Positions 1 to 8,063 of a DNA stretch of 64,000 nucleotides are shown here, piece by piece (the first letter of the stretch is position 1; each line of letters starts with the position of its first letter). The notes under the pieces were generated by a model. The model was not told the DNA's origin and made no database searches. It was given only the letters and a program-made list of their open reading frames with translations. The stretch is from Arthrobacter bambusae (GTDB lineage Bacteria; Actinomycetota; Actinomycetes; Actinomycetales; Micrococcaceae). Location: contig NZ_JAHHZS010000016.1 in the NCBI RefSeq assembly GCF_022606295.1, positions 1 through 64,000 on the forward strand, read 5' to 3'. A program made the translations under genes and the position numbers.

Positions 1-1563
1 CGTCCAGATGATCCGCACGCGGTGATCTTGCGCAGCGATGCTCTTGTCGCGGTGGAAGATCGTCTTCTCGGCGGAGAATGCGCTATCGCGTTGGGCCCGG
101 AAATATGCGGTGATCTCTCGTTCCTGGGAGCGGAATTGCTCGGGCACGAGCAATATCCACGACGATTCACTCTCATCGACCGTGACCGGCCGGCCGTTTG
201 CGTCACGGATCGGGTATGTGTGGAGGTAGGCAGGATTTACTTGCATTGATCGGTACTGGCCGGCCTGTTGACTTTGCTGGAGCGCTGTCTTTGAGAATGC
301 GCCGGCGTACACATAGAGGGCCCCGCGGGCGGTGAGTGCGTCGTAGAGGTCGGTGGCTTGAACGATGGATGAACCGGGCTGGCCGGTCTGCAGGTCCACT
401 GCATCGTTGCCGTTGCTCACCGGAACGAAAACACCATACCCGGTTGTCGAGGTCCAATGTTGCAGCGATTCGCGTTCATTGTTGATCGCATCCACGTTGG
501 ACCAGGCGCCCGCAGCGACCACTACAAGGGCCGACGAAGTCACAACGGACAGCGCGATTCCTGCACCAAACAAAGCTCTGGTGTCACGTCGGTTCTTCAA
601 CGCGTCCGAGACTCGCATCCTTGCCACGTACGGTATGGTCAGCAAGCTGGCCGCAATGAGCAAGCCCACGGCAATTATCTGGTCGAAGACCACAACTGCA
701 ACGAATCCGCTGTCCGCGCCAGGCAGAAGGGCCGAGATGGAAACGAGAGCGACGCCGGAAGCAGTGCCGACGACGATCACTGGCCGCCCTGTGATCGTCC
801 ACCACACCCTAGTCGCACCGTAGCCAAGCAAGCGCATCGCGCCAGCTCTCTTTGCCTCATATAACTGTCGATATACAGCAAGCACCGCAGTGAGGAGAAG
901 CCCGACGAAAACCGCGAGTTGCAAGTAGACCGGCGGGACGTTTGTCGGGACAATCAATTGCTGATTCGGTGCGCTCAAATCCGTGGCCTCGAAGGACCGT
1001 CCGGCAATGTGAGTAGTGAGCGCGGCAGCTACTGCGTCCACAAAGGCCGCGCACCCGGCGGGCCCACACTCGGCATAGTAGGTTCCCGGCGCAGGCATCG
1101 TGTCGAACGCTGTCCGTAGTGGACGGAATGAGAAACGCTCTCCGGCCCCCAGGACACGCAGAACACCAACCGTGTTCGGGCTGGTGTCCGGTGACGCGAC
1201 CGAAGCGTCGCCTTCCTGTGACTCTTGGACGGTAAGGAATCTCCCCGATGAGAGGGCGGTCCCGTCGAAGACGCGAGTATCCGGCCGGGTCAAAAGCACG
1301 TACTGAGTCACGAACGCACGGTCGTTTTCATCCACCCCAACCACCGTCCTGAAAACGTTGCTGCGAGTGGCTGCGGCTGCGCTTCTCAACGTGGACAGCA
1401 CTGCATCAGGATCCGCCGCATCGCCCGGGACTGAAAACGCCTGTCCGGCATCAGCTGCCGCGCGCGCCACGGCCGTGCGTTCTTCATTGATTCCGTTCAC
1501 GACGCTCACACCGAACGTTGCCGCGCATACTACGATCACCAGTCCCAGCAGGACATGTTTCAT
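1..1563 (-). CDS. Bacteriocin-associated integral membrane protein, C-terminal part beyond window
   Basis: The reverse strand is open from an ATG at 1563 to the left edge (521 codons, no stop), so the gene is partial. The protein starts with a membrane segment (MKHVLLGLVIVVCAATFGVS), has a long extracytoplasmic domain, then a hydrophobic helix around YLQLAVFVGLLLTAVLAVY followed by EAKRAGAMRLLGYG, which resembles the conserved loop of FtsX-like ABC permeases, and further helices. Large membrane proteins of this kind lie directly downstream of lactococcin-972 genes and are thought to act in export or immunity, usually with an ABC ATPase that would lie left of this window. The family call rests on this context plus topology; the exact role is inferred. 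Confidence 0.75.
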   Translation of the reverse strand, partial: MKHVLLGLVIVVCAATFGVSVVNGINEERTAVARAAADAGQAFSVPGDAADPDAVLSTLRSAAAATRSNVFRTVVGVDENDRAFVTQYVLLTRPDTRVFDGTALSSGRFLTVQESQEGDASVASPDTSPNTVGVLRVLGAGERFSFRPLRTAFDTMPAPGTYYAECGPAGCAAFVDAVAAALTTHIAGRSFEATDLSAPNQQLIVPTNVPPVYLQLAVFVGLLLTAVLAVYRQLYEAKRAGAMRLLGYGATRVWWTITGRPVIVVGTASGVALVSISALLPGADSGFVAVVVFDQIIAVGLLIAASLLTIPYVARMRVSDALKNRRDTRALFGAGIALSVVTSSALVVVAAGAWSNVDAINNERESLQHWTSTTGYGVFVPVSNGNDAVDLQTGQPGSSIVQATDLYDALTARGALYVYAGAFSKTALQQSQQAGQYRSMQVNPAYLHTYPIRDANGRPVTVDESESSWILLVPEQFRSQEREITAYFRAQRDSAFSAEKTIFHRDKSIAAQDHRVRIIWT

Positions 1564-1620
1564 CGGCCGACCACACCTTCAACTCTTCGACATTTCCGTT
1601 CGCCGCCCACAAACAAACAA

Positions 1621-1649
1621 GTCGGCGGGCCCAAAAGGGACCCGCCGAC
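1621..1649 (-). terminator. Hairpin between bacteriocin gene and its membrane-protein gene
   Basis: A 9-bp GTCGGCGGG / CCCGCCGAC stem, extended by CCC/GGG around an AAAA loop with one bulged A, is followed on the reverse strand by TTGTTTGTTTG. It lies inside the presumed operon, so it probably works as a partial terminator that sets a higher level of bacteriocin mRNA than of the downstream membrane-protein mRNA. Confidence 0.7.
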
Positions 1650-1694
1650 CGACACCCGCTGTGACGGCATCAGCGCATCGGGGACGGCTGCTAC

Positions 1695-2003
1695 TCAGTA
1701 GGTCGCCCAATATTGAGCGGCATTCTCGCCAGCGCCGCACTGGGTATCAGCGTTGGCCCAGCTATTGGCATTGGCATAGACCTTGACATTGTTAGGGCCG
1801 CCAATAGCCGTAGCGGAATGGTACGCGCTTGGGTGAACGTAGTGAGACCAGACGTTCTTGAACCATGGTGGTTGGAACGCGGTCCCGTAATTCCAGGTGC
1901 CGCCACCGACGTTGGTGATCGTTCCTGCGAGTGCAGGAGCTGCTGCACCGATCGTCAACACACCGACCAGGGCACCCCCTGCCAGCAGACGGTTAACATT
2001 CAT
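1695..2003 (-). CDS. Lactococcin 972 family bacteriocin precursor
   Basis: The 102-residue precursor starts MNVNRLLAGGALVGVLTIGA and has a Sec signal peptide with an APALA|G cleavage site. The mature ~75 residues contain the family pattern: GGGTWNYG near the N-terminus, then SHYVHPSAYHSATA, and an aromatic-rich C-terminus ending YWATY. The founding member, lactococcin 972, binds lipid II and blocks septum formation in lactococci; whether this peptide does the same is inference. I prefer the ATG at 2003 because GGGGA lies 5-9 bases upstream; an in-frame ATG at 2015 would add four residues. A terminator-like hairpin and the large membrane protein follow downstream. Confidence 0.85.
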   Translation of the reverse strand: MNVNRLLAGGALVGVLTIGAAAPALAGTITNVGGGTWNYGTAFQPPWFKNVWSHYVHPSAYHSATAIGGPNNVKVYANANSWANADTQCGAGENAAQYWATY

Positions 2004-2316
2004 GACATTCCCCATTCTTCTACCGGCCAGAGTTGGCCCTTACGGAGTAATGATTCGCTTGAGCCTTACCGATCAGAGGCCTCTTTCGATACGGATTAGT
2101 GTGTAATGTAATGGCAGTTGGAGTCAATAGCTGAGCTCGTCAGCATCCACCTCGTCAGAGCCAACAGTCTCGGGGGGCAAGCGCGGCGAATTCGGCTGGG
2201 GACTTCCGGCGCTAAATGTCACCGCTGGTGCCCTTCAATCAGTCCTCCACCGCGAAGGCATCACGCCGGTCGATCGCCCACTGCGCCCCGCCGCGCGTCG
2301 ACTGTAGCGTTGGACT
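2004..2316. other. Divergent intergenic region, no gene seen
   Basis: This 313-base stretch separates the bacteriocin gene from the acetyltransferase at 2317. Apart from the possible bacteriocin promoter I see no convincing gene or structured RNA. Just before the 2317 start there is no Shine-Dalgarno sequence but a TAGCGT hexamer at about -13, which would fit a leaderless transcript. Confidence 0.5.
2100..2127 (-). promoter_or_regulatory. Possible promoter of the bacteriocin operon
   Basis: On the reverse strand TTGACT (2127-2122) is followed after 16 bases by TACACA (2105-2100). The -35 is near consensus and the -10 is weak. It lies about 100 bases upstream of the bacteriocin start codon. 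Confidence 0.35.
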
Positions 2317-2826
2317 ATGTCTTTGCTCGTCCGGCCCTCGGTTGCCCTGCACGCGGCGTGGATGGAGGCGCACAAAGAATGGGGCGACGGTCTCCGTGAA
2401 GATGGTTTCGGTTTGGTGGAGGCCGACGACGTCCGATCGTTGGAAGGATTCCGAGTGTTCGTCGATCGGCTTTTGGCCAAGGAAGCGTCGAACTGCGACG
2501 ACGGCTGCACCTTTCGGTGGATCGTCGAGGACGGCGAAGTCCTCGGGGGAATCGCTCTCCGCCACGAACCCACACAGGGTGCGGAAGCCCTCGGACATGT
2601 GGGCTATGGACTCCGGCCGTCTGCCAGAGGGCGTGGCCTCGCCGCTGCAGCGCTTCGGGAGATGCTGTACTTGGCGAAGGCCCGCAACATGGATCGAGTG
2701 GTGCTGGCCTGCTTCGTGGACAACGTTCCCTCGGTGAAGACTATTGAACTTTGCGGAGGCGTTCTGAACCGAATTGTCACGACAGACCGAGGAGAAGTCG
2801 GCCGCTACACGATCAGGCTCTCATAG
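2317..2826 (+). CDS. GNAT family N-acetyltransferase
   Basis: This 169-residue protein has a single GNAT fold. Residues 94-109 read HVGYGLRPSARGRGLA, the acetyl-CoA pyrophosphate-binding loop, and NVPSVKTIELCGG (about 142-154) is the usual C-terminal helix motif. The substrate cannot be read from sequence. It stands alone and is followed on the opposite strand by a remnant of another GNAT gene that overlaps its last 22 bases. No clear Shine-Dalgarno sequence precedes the ATG. Confidence 0.85.
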   Translation: MSLLVRPSVALHAAWMEAHKEWGDGLREDGFGLVEADDVRSLEGFRVFVDRLLAKEASNCDDGCTFRWIVEDGEVLGGIALRHEPTQGAEALGHVGYGLRPSARGRGLAAAALREMLYLAKARNMDRVVLACFVDNVPSVKTIELCGGVLNRIVTTDRGEVGRYTIRLS

Positions 2827-2940
2827 CGTCGAGTGATCTCTGAGAATCGAACCGACTCGGTGAACCCGAGTTTCGCCGCGATGCGTCCTGATTGGTCGCT
2901 GGTATTTGCCCATTCGGCGGTGAGTCTGAACGGCAGCTCA
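2805..2940 (-). pseudogene. Remnant: C-terminal end of a GNAT acetyltransferase
   Basis: About 44 codons encode a recognisable GNAT tail containing AEWANTSDQSGRIAAKLGF followed by TESVRFSEITRRYES and a stop. This corresponds to the final helix and strand of the fold (N-x-x-S-x-R-I-A-x-K-L-G-F). The acetyl-CoA loop and everything before it are absent, because the reading frame upstream runs into the end of the lipoprotein gene at 2938. It looks like a gene truncated by rearrangement. The stop region overlaps the 3' end of the intact GNAT gene on the other strand. Confidence 0.5.
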
Positions 2941-3396
2941 CGGGGAGGGGGAGTTGCTCGCTGTGGCGTGCGGGCCCTGCCGCTGAGGGGTGTCGACGAG
3001 CCGGCCATCGGGTCCGAGGGTCAATCGCCTGATGGTTATGGCCTGGCTGGTCCCGCAAGGGCCAACGACGGTTTGGTCGGCGAGTTCGACGCGCTCTTGG
3101 ATCACCAGTGCGCCTGCGCTCTTGAGCGTAAGGCTGTAGGCGCCCTCATGGTCTTCGGGCGGAGCCTGGACAGTGGTGAGTTCCCGGCTAGGCGAGAGTA
3201 GTTCGCAATTCGCCGCAAGGCAGAGTTCGAGGGTCGTGCCCGGGTGGACACGCAGCCAGGGCCCTGCGTCAAGCTCGACTTCCGGCGCACCCGCGGCCGG
3301 CCCCGCACAGGCACGCGGGATAGCTGGCGTGCAGGCAGAGGCCGCCGCCAGCGCACAGGCTGCAGCCGCGATCCGAAGAACCCTCGCGATGCACAT
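2938..3396 (-). CDS. Putative lipoprotein, unknown function
   Basis: The 152-residue product begins with a short positive stretch, a hydrophobic run of alanines and ALAAASAC, a plausible lipobox with Cys22 as the modified residue, so it should be anchored to the outer face of the membrane. The mature part has three further cysteines (two in LCLAANCELL and one in VGPCGTSQ) that could form disulfides, and ends in a low-complexity HATASNSPSP tail. I recognise no domain family. Its 3' end abuts the GNAT remnant, so its own C-terminus may also have been altered by the rearrangement. Confidence 0.6.
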   Translation of the reverse strand: MCIARVLRIAAAACALAAASACTPAIPRACAGPAAGAPEVELDAGPWLRVHPGTTLELCLAANCELLSPSRELTTVQAPPEDHEGAYSLTLKSAGALVIQERVELADQTVVGPCGTSQAITIRRLTLGPDGRLVDTPQRQGPHATASNSPSP

Positions 3397-3433
3397 ACCC
3401 GCATGCTACGCCGCACGATGCCGGACGCAGTGA

Positions 3434-3616
3434 GGCCGCGGCATCACACCGACGCTGAACTTGTCCTACTGGACGATCGCCGATCCCGCGACGGAGCTCC
3501 TGCCCGAGGCTGGCCAACCCGCGCGGTGGGTCGATGTTCGCTCGGACTGGCGAACGTTCCATAAGCCGGATGCGGCTGTGATAGCCCGGTTTGCCGAGCA
3601 ACAAAGCACTTATTGA
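3434..3616 (+). pseudogene. Possible gene remnant without a start codon
   Basis: A 60-codon open stretch follows an in-frame TGA and has no ATG or GTG start; it ends ARFAEQQSTY-stop. The sequence (LNLSYWTIADPATELLPEAG, then WVDVRSDWRTFHKPDAAVI) reads like globular protein rather than noise. It is probably the C-terminus of a lost gene in the same scrambled patch as the GNAT remnant. No family is recognised and the call is weak. Confidence 0.3.
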
Positions 3617-3644
3617 CGGCTGCGATCTGGTCTAATGTTGACCG

Positions 3645-4187
3645 ATGATTGAACCGCGCCAACTTAGTGGGAGCGTCAGCATGCGCGTGTTGCGCGTCAG
3701 TGATGCGGCAGCGCTCGCAGCCGCATATGTGCGCAACCGGGCTTACCTTTCGCCTTGGGAGCCAATGCGGCCCGAGGAATATTACACCGAAAAATGGCAG
3801 GCGGCCGACATTGCCAAGCGACTCGTCGCGCATGAAGCCGGGGAAGGGCATCCGCTCGGCCTGTTCGACGGCGATAGACTCGTCGGCCGGTTCAACGTGG
3901 CAGGAATCGTCCGCGGTCCTTTCCAGAGCGCGGGGCTGGGCTACTGGGTGGACGGCGACTATGCGGGCCGTGGCTTGGCGTCCGCAGCCGTCCAAGCAAT
4001 AGTCGACATGGCCCGCGACGAACTCGGACTGCACCGCATCGAGGCAAGCACCCTGCTCCACAACGCTGCCTCGCAGCGGGTACTGCTCAAGGCCGGGTTC
4101 CAGCACATTGGCATGGCACCGCGATACCTGCTGATCGCCGGAAAATGGCAAGACCACAACCTCTACCAAGTGGTCCTTCACGACTGA
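3645..4187 (+). CDS. GNAT acetyltransferase, RimJ/RimL type
   Basis: The 180-residue protein has the layout of RimJ/RimL-like N-acetyltransferases: residues 99-113 GYWVDGDYAGRGLAS carry the acetyl-CoA loop, residues 131-142 RIEASTLLHNAA and 144-152 QRVLLKAGF form the conserved end of the fold. Relatives acetylate N-termini of ribosomal proteins or small amines; the substrate here is unknown. It converges on another GNAT gene, and the two stop codons lie within a short hairpin. Confidence 0.85.
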   Translation: MIEPRQLSGSVSMRVLRVSDAAALAAAYVRNRAYLSPWEPMRPEEYYTEKWQAADIAKRLVAHEAGEGHPLGLFDGDRLVGRFNVAGIVRGPFQSAGLGYWVDGDYAGRGLASAAVQAIVDMARDELGLHRIEASTLLHNAASQRVLLKAGFQHIGMAPRYLLIAGKWQDHNLYQVVLHD

Positions 4188-4198
4188 CAGGCTCAGTC
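4182..4198. terminator. Small convergent hairpin
   Basis: GACTGA (4182-4187) and TCAGTC (4193-4198) form a 6-bp stem with a CAGGC loop. It includes stop-codon bases of both converging GNAT genes. There is no T-run, so its strength as a terminator is doubtful. Confidence 0.3.
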
Positions 4199-4649
4199 AG
4201 CCCGCGACCATGAAAACGTCCACCGGATCCTCGGTTTCCAGGACAAAGCCGTGGCGTTCGTAGAGGCGTCGGGCCGGACTGCCCTGGAGCACGTTGAGCC
4301 GGAACGGCCGGTGGTCCTTGGGCTCGCCCGTGATCCGACGCAGCACTCCGGCTCCAAGTCCTTGCCCCTGGAACTCCGGAGCGAGGTAGAAGTGTTCGAT
4401 CCACAGAGCATCGGGTTCCGGGCGCACTGCGATGACACCGGCAACCTGCTCTTCGACGGCAACGAGCAAGGTGTGTTCCGGCTGGAACGCGTTCAAGAAG
4501 CGCTCCCGGACCCGCACGGGATCCCAACGGCCAAGCCGCTCCAGATCGGGTCGCATGACGACGGCGCGCAGTTCCGCGATCCAGCCGGCGTCGGAGGGCA
4601 AAGCGGGACGGAGCGAGAAGTCAGCAGGCACGGGACTATTCAACCCCAT
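4197..4649 (-). CDS. GNAT family N-acetyltransferase
   Basis: This 150-residue GNAT protein has FYLAPEFQGQGLGAGVLR (about 87-104) as the acetyl-CoA-binding motif and SPARRLYERHGF (about 124-135) near the end. The substrate is unknown. Its start lies 7 bases after the stop of the 2-hydroxyacid dehydrogenase, so the two are probably cotranscribed and translationally linked. The ATG at 4649 lacks a good Shine-Dalgarno site; an in-frame GTG at 4631 is an alternative start. Confidence 0.8.
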   Translation of the reverse strand: MGLNSPVPADFSLRPALPSDAGWIAELRAVVMRPDLERLGRWDPVRVRERFLNAFQPEHTLLVAVEEQVAGVIAVRPEPDALWIEHFYLAPEFQGQGLGAGVLRRITGEPKDHRPFRLNVLQGSPARRLYERHGFVLETEDPVDVFMVAG

Positions 4650-4656
4650 TGAGGAG

Positions 4657-5607
4657 TCAAGAAATGAGCACCCGCACCGGATTCCCCCGCACCCACGCGC
4701 GGACGTCCTCGAAGGCCTCGCCGTAGAAGCGCGCGTAGCTTTGCGACGTGACGTAACCCAGGTGCGGCGTCAGCACGGTGCGGGGCGCCGTGAGGAGGGG
4801 GTGGCCCGCCGGGAGGGGCTCGACGTCGAACACGTCCAGGGCCGCGCCGCCGAGCCAGCCCTCGTTGAGCCCGCGGAGGAGGGCAGCCTCGTCCACGATC
4901 GGCCCGCGGGCCGTGTTCACCAGGACGCCTTCCGGGCCGAGGAGCCGCAGTTCGTCCTCCCCGACGAGCCCCCGGGACCGCTCCGACAACCGTACGTGGA
5001 CGCTCACGACGTCGGCCTCCCGGAAGAGTGCCTCCTTGCCCACCTTCCGGGCACCTGCCGCAGCGGCAGTCTCTTCCGTGAGGTTCGGACTCCAGGCGAT
5101 GACCTCCATGCCAAAGGCTTTGGCGTAACCGGCGATCTTGCTTCCGATCTTTCCGAGTCCCAGCACACCTAGTGTCTTCCCGGACAGTTCGAAACCCACG
5201 GTGTCCTGCCAGTTTCCGGCGCGCAGCCGGCGGTCCTCGAACGGCACCTTGCGTGCGAAAGCCAGGAGCAGGGCCCACGTCAGCTCGGGCGCCGCGGCGG
5301 GTGAGCCGCCCGTCCCACAGACAGTGATGCCCTGCACCTCGGCCGCGCGCAGATCGATGGCTGCGTTGGCCATCCCCGTGGTGACCAGGAGCTTCAGCTT
5401 CGGCAGCTGCCGGAGGAGCCCGGCATCGAAAGTGGTCCGTTCCCGCATGGCCAGGATGATGTCGAAGTCCCGGAGGGCGTCCTCGGCATCCGCCAACGGC
5501 TCCGTCAAGACGGTCACGTCGACCCCGTCGTCGGCGAGCTCGGCCCACGGCGCATAGTCGTAGGCGACCCCTTGGTAGTCGTCGAGGATGGCAAGGCGCT
5601 GGCCCAT
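4657..5607 (-). CDS. D-2-hydroxyacid dehydrogenase family protein
   Basis: The 316-residue NAD(P)-dependent dehydrogenase has the Rossmann motif GVLGLGKIGSKIAG at 147-160 and the catalytic triad of the family: Arg234 in NTARGPIVDE, Glu263 in DVFDVEPL and His282 in TPHLGYV. Such enzymes interconvert 2-keto acids and D-2-hydroxyacids; the substrate is not predictable. I start at the ATG at 5607 because AAGGG lies about 7 bases upstream; the longer frame lacks this. A binding lipoprotein for amino acids lies 71 bases upstream on the same strand. Confidence 0.85.
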   Translation of the reverse strand: MGQRLAILDDYQGVAYDYAPWAELADDGVDVTVLTEPLADAEDALRDFDIILAMRERTTFDAGLLRQLPKLKLLVTTGMANAAIDLRAAEVQGITVCGTGGSPAAAPELTWALLLAFARKVPFEDRRLRAGNWQDTVGFELSGKTLGVLGLGKIGSKIAGYAKAFGMEVIAWSPNLTEETAAAAGARKVGKEALFREADVVSVHVRLSERSRGLVGEDELRLLGPEGVLVNTARGPIVDEAALLRGLNEGWLGGAALDVFDVEPLPAGHPLLTAPRTVLTPHLGYVTSQSYARFYGEAFEDVRAWVRGNPVRVLIS

Positions 5608-5678
5608 GGAAATCCCTTTCGCTTGTCCGGAACGCAGCGGTTCCCGATACGTGGAAAGGTACACCCCCGAAGCGAACC

Positions 5679-6650
5679 CTAGCTCTTCGGCAGGCCCGGC
5701 GGGTTCAGTTCAGACTTCTGGATGCCTTCCGCGGTGAGTCCCCAGCGGTCCAGGATCTTGCCGTAGGTTCCGTCCTTGATGAGGGCGTTCAGGCCGGCCT
5801 GGGCTGCTGCCGCGAAACCGTTGCCCTTCTTCGTGGTCACCGCGATGCTCGCCTTGAGCGGCCACCCGCCGTCCACCAGGCCCACGTTCTTGGTCTTGCC
5901 ATCGGTCTGCGACTTGTAGGACGCGGTCGCGTTCGGTCCGAACGTGAGGTCCGCACGGCCCGACTGAAGCGCGAGCGTGGAGGCCGAGTCGTCGTCGTAA
6001 TACTGGAACTCAACCGGCTTCAATCCGTTCTTCTTGTTCTCGGCGTCCCAGCGCAGCAGGATAGCTTCCTGGTTGGTGCCTGAGCCCACAATGATCCGCT
6101 TGCCCGCCACGTCCGGAGCCGAGTCCACCTTGGTGATGGGGCTGTCGCTCTTCGCGTAGAAGCCCAGTTTGTCCTCGCGGTAGCTGGCGAAATCGAACTT
6201 GGTCTTGCGCTCTTCCGTCACGGTGACATTCGATATGACCGCCTCGTACTTGCCCGATTCCACGCCCAACGGCCAATCCGCCCACGCCGTCGGGACGACG
6301 TCCGCCTTGAGTCCCAGCGATTCGGCCAGCGCAACGGCGATGTCCACCTCGTTGCCCACCGGCGTCTTGTTGTCCGTGGCATAGACGGCCAACGGCGCAG
6401 CGAAGGGACTCACCGCGACGGTCAGCTTCCCGTCTGCCTTGACGGACTCCGGCACCAGGGCGGCGGCTTCCGGGGAAACCTGCACAGGGAAGCGGTTCTG
6501 CTCGGGAGCCAGGTTGAAGGTTTTGCCGGCGGAGGCCGACGACGGCGCTGGCGCGGCCGAGGCGCCCGGGTCCGAGCACGCGGCCAGGCCGAGAGTCGTG
6601 GTTACGGCGAGTGCCAACGCGGTGCCTGTTTTGAGGCGTGAGAAAGCCAT
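5679..6650 (-). CDS. ABC transporter substrate-binding lipoprotein, amino-acid type (SBP family 3)
   Basis: The protein starts MAFSRLKTGTALALAVTTT and has a lipobox LAAC, so it is membrane-anchored. The mature part matches solute-binding family 3: GNEVDIAVALAESLGLK, the WPLGVESGKYEAVISNVTVT segment and GTNQEAILLRWD, typical of polar amino-acid receptors. No permease or ATPase gene adjoins it, so it must pair with components encoded elsewhere. The start at 6650 has AAGGGG 6-10 bases upstream; the longer frame would push the lipobox too far in. Confidence 0.85.
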   Translation of the reverse strand: MAFSRLKTGTALALAVTTTLGLAACSDPGASAAPAPSSASAGKTFNLAPEQNRFPVQVSPEAAALVPESVKADGKLTVAVSPFAAPLAVYATDNKTPVGNEVDIAVALAESLGLKADVVPTAWADWPLGVESGKYEAVISNVTVTEERKTKFDFASYREDKLGFYAKSDSPITKVDSAPDVAGKRIIVGSGTNQEAILLRWDAENKKNGLKPVEFQYYDDDSASTLALQSGRADLTFGPNATASYKSQTDGKTKNVGLVDGGWPLKASIAVTTKKGNGFAAAAQAGLNALIKDGTYGKILDRWGLTAEGIQKSELNPPGLPKS

Positions 6651-6840
6651 GGAGTCCCCTTCGAAAGTGATGGATGGTGTGCGTTGCTGCAACTATCCGG
6701 CAGGGACAAGACCCGGTCAAAGCGCTCTGAAACGCTGGGAGACAGGGGTTCACCGGGCTTCATTGGAGGTCCCGAAGGGTCACAAAACAGCCGCGGGGTA
6801 GGCTTCCCACACAACTGCCGGACACGTGAGGTGATTTTTC

Positions 6841-7077
6841 GTGGGCTACGGGCAAACCCCGGTCAATCAGGCGCTGGAGGTGCAGTCCGTGGCCGGGGAG
6901 GACGTGGCTTTCGGACATGCGGCCGTCACCTTCGCCGGGATCTCGGCATCTTCACGAGTTGAGACGGACCCCACGCAAGCGGGAGAAATAACCCGGGCGC
7001 CGCCGTCGTTGTCGAAAGAGTGGCCGGGAAACCGGCCCCTCGAACGAAACCACCTTCGAAAGGCCGGCATCACGTGA
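6841..7077 (+). CDS. Small ORF coupled to the flavin monooxygenase gene
   Basis: A 78-codon ORF starts at GTG 6841 with a strong GAGGTGA ribosome-binding site seven bases upstream. Its TGA overlaps the GTG start of the downstream monooxygenase (GTGA at 7074-7077). The signals for translation are therefore better than the recognisability of the product: an uncharged N-terminal half (ALEVQSVAGEDVAFGHAAV) and a basic C-terminus. No family is recognised. It may be a translated leader that couples ribosomes into the monooxygenase, or a remnant of an older gene. The rest of 6651-6840 holds no gene that I can support. Confidence 0.45.
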   Translation: MGYGQTPVNQALEVQSVAGEDVAFGHAAVTFAGISASSRVETDPTQAGEITRAPPSLSKEWPGNRPLERNHLRKAGIT

Positions 7078-8063
7078 CTGTTCCCCTCTCCATCCTCGAC
7101 CTGGCAATCATCGGCAAAGGCCAGACGGCGGCGGAGAGTTTCGCCGGGAGCGTCGCGATGGCGCAACTGGCCGAACGTCTCGGCTACCGCCGGATCTGGT
7201 ACGCCGAGCACCACAACATGGGCTCGATCGCGTCCTCGGCCACGAGCGTGCTGATTGCCCACATTGCGGCAAACACAAGCAGCATCCGGCTCGGCGCCGG
7301 CGGCGTCATGCTGCCCAACCATTCGCCGCTCACCATCGCGGAGCAGTTCGGCACCCTTGAGACGCTGCACCCGGGCCGGATCGACCTCGGCCTCGGAAGG
7401 GCGCCCGGCAGTGACCAGAACACGATGCGTGCACTCCGTCGCGATCCGATGGCCGCGGACACCTTCCCGCAGGACGTCCTGGAACTGCAGGGGTACCTCA
7501 CGGGACCGACGCGGATCCAAGGGGTCGAAGCGACGCCGGGCAAGGGCACCAACGTGCCCCTCTACATCCTCGGGTCCTCGCTCTTCGGGGCGCATTTGGC
7601 GGCTCAGCTCGGCCTGCCCTACGCCTTCGCCTCGCACTTCGCGCCCAACGCGCTGCAGGACGCCGTCGCCGTCTACCGCCGCGAGTTCAAGCCATCCGAG
7701 CAGCTCCAGGAGCCTTACGTGATCGCGGGCGTCAACGTCGTGGCCGCAGATTCGGCGGCCGAAGCCCAACGGCTCTTCCTTGAGGTCAAGCGGGACCGCG
7801 TCTCGCGCTTCCTGGGTGGCGGACGCGAATTCACCGACGCCGAAGCGGACCTTATTCTCGACTCGCCACAAGGCCAGCACATCGCGCAGATGGTGAAGTA
7901 CTCGGCGGTGGGAACGCCGGAAATGGTGCGCGATTACCTCGACGAGTTCACCCGCCACGCCGATGCCGACGAACTGATCGTTGCCCACCAGAGCACGGGC
8001 ACGGAGCAGCGCCTGCGTTCCGTGGAGCTGGTGGCAGAAGCCGTCGGGCTGACGCGGGTGTAG
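7074..8063 (+). CDS. LLM class flavin-dependent oxidoreductase (luciferase-like)
   Basis: The 329-residue protein is a luciferase-fold flavin monooxygenase of the MsnO8-like group: WYAEHHNMGSIASSATSVLI, then SSIRLGAGGVMLPNHSPL and LETLHPGRIDLGLGRAPGSD near the N-terminus are diagnostic. It uses reduced FMN and O2; the substrate is unknown. The GTG at 7074 is preferred because it overlaps the stop of the preceding small ORF and begins the conserved PLSILDLA segment. It diverges from the amino-acid-binding lipoprotein. Confidence 0.85.
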   Translation: MTVPLSILDLAIIGKGQTAAESFAGSVAMAQLAERLGYRRIWYAEHHNMGSIASSATSVLIAHIAANTSSIRLGAGGVMLPNHSPLTIAEQFGTLETLHPGRIDLGLGRAPGSDQNTMRALRRDPMAADTFPQDVLELQGYLTGPTRIQGVEATPGKGTNVPLYILGSSLFGAHLAAQLGLPYAFASHFAPNALQDAVAVYRREFKPSEQLQEPYVIAGVNVVAADSAAEAQRLFLEVKRDRVSRFLGGGREFTDAEADLILDSPQGQHIAQMVKYSAVGTPEMVRDYLDEFTRHADADELIVAHQSTGTEQRLRSVELVAEAVGLTRV

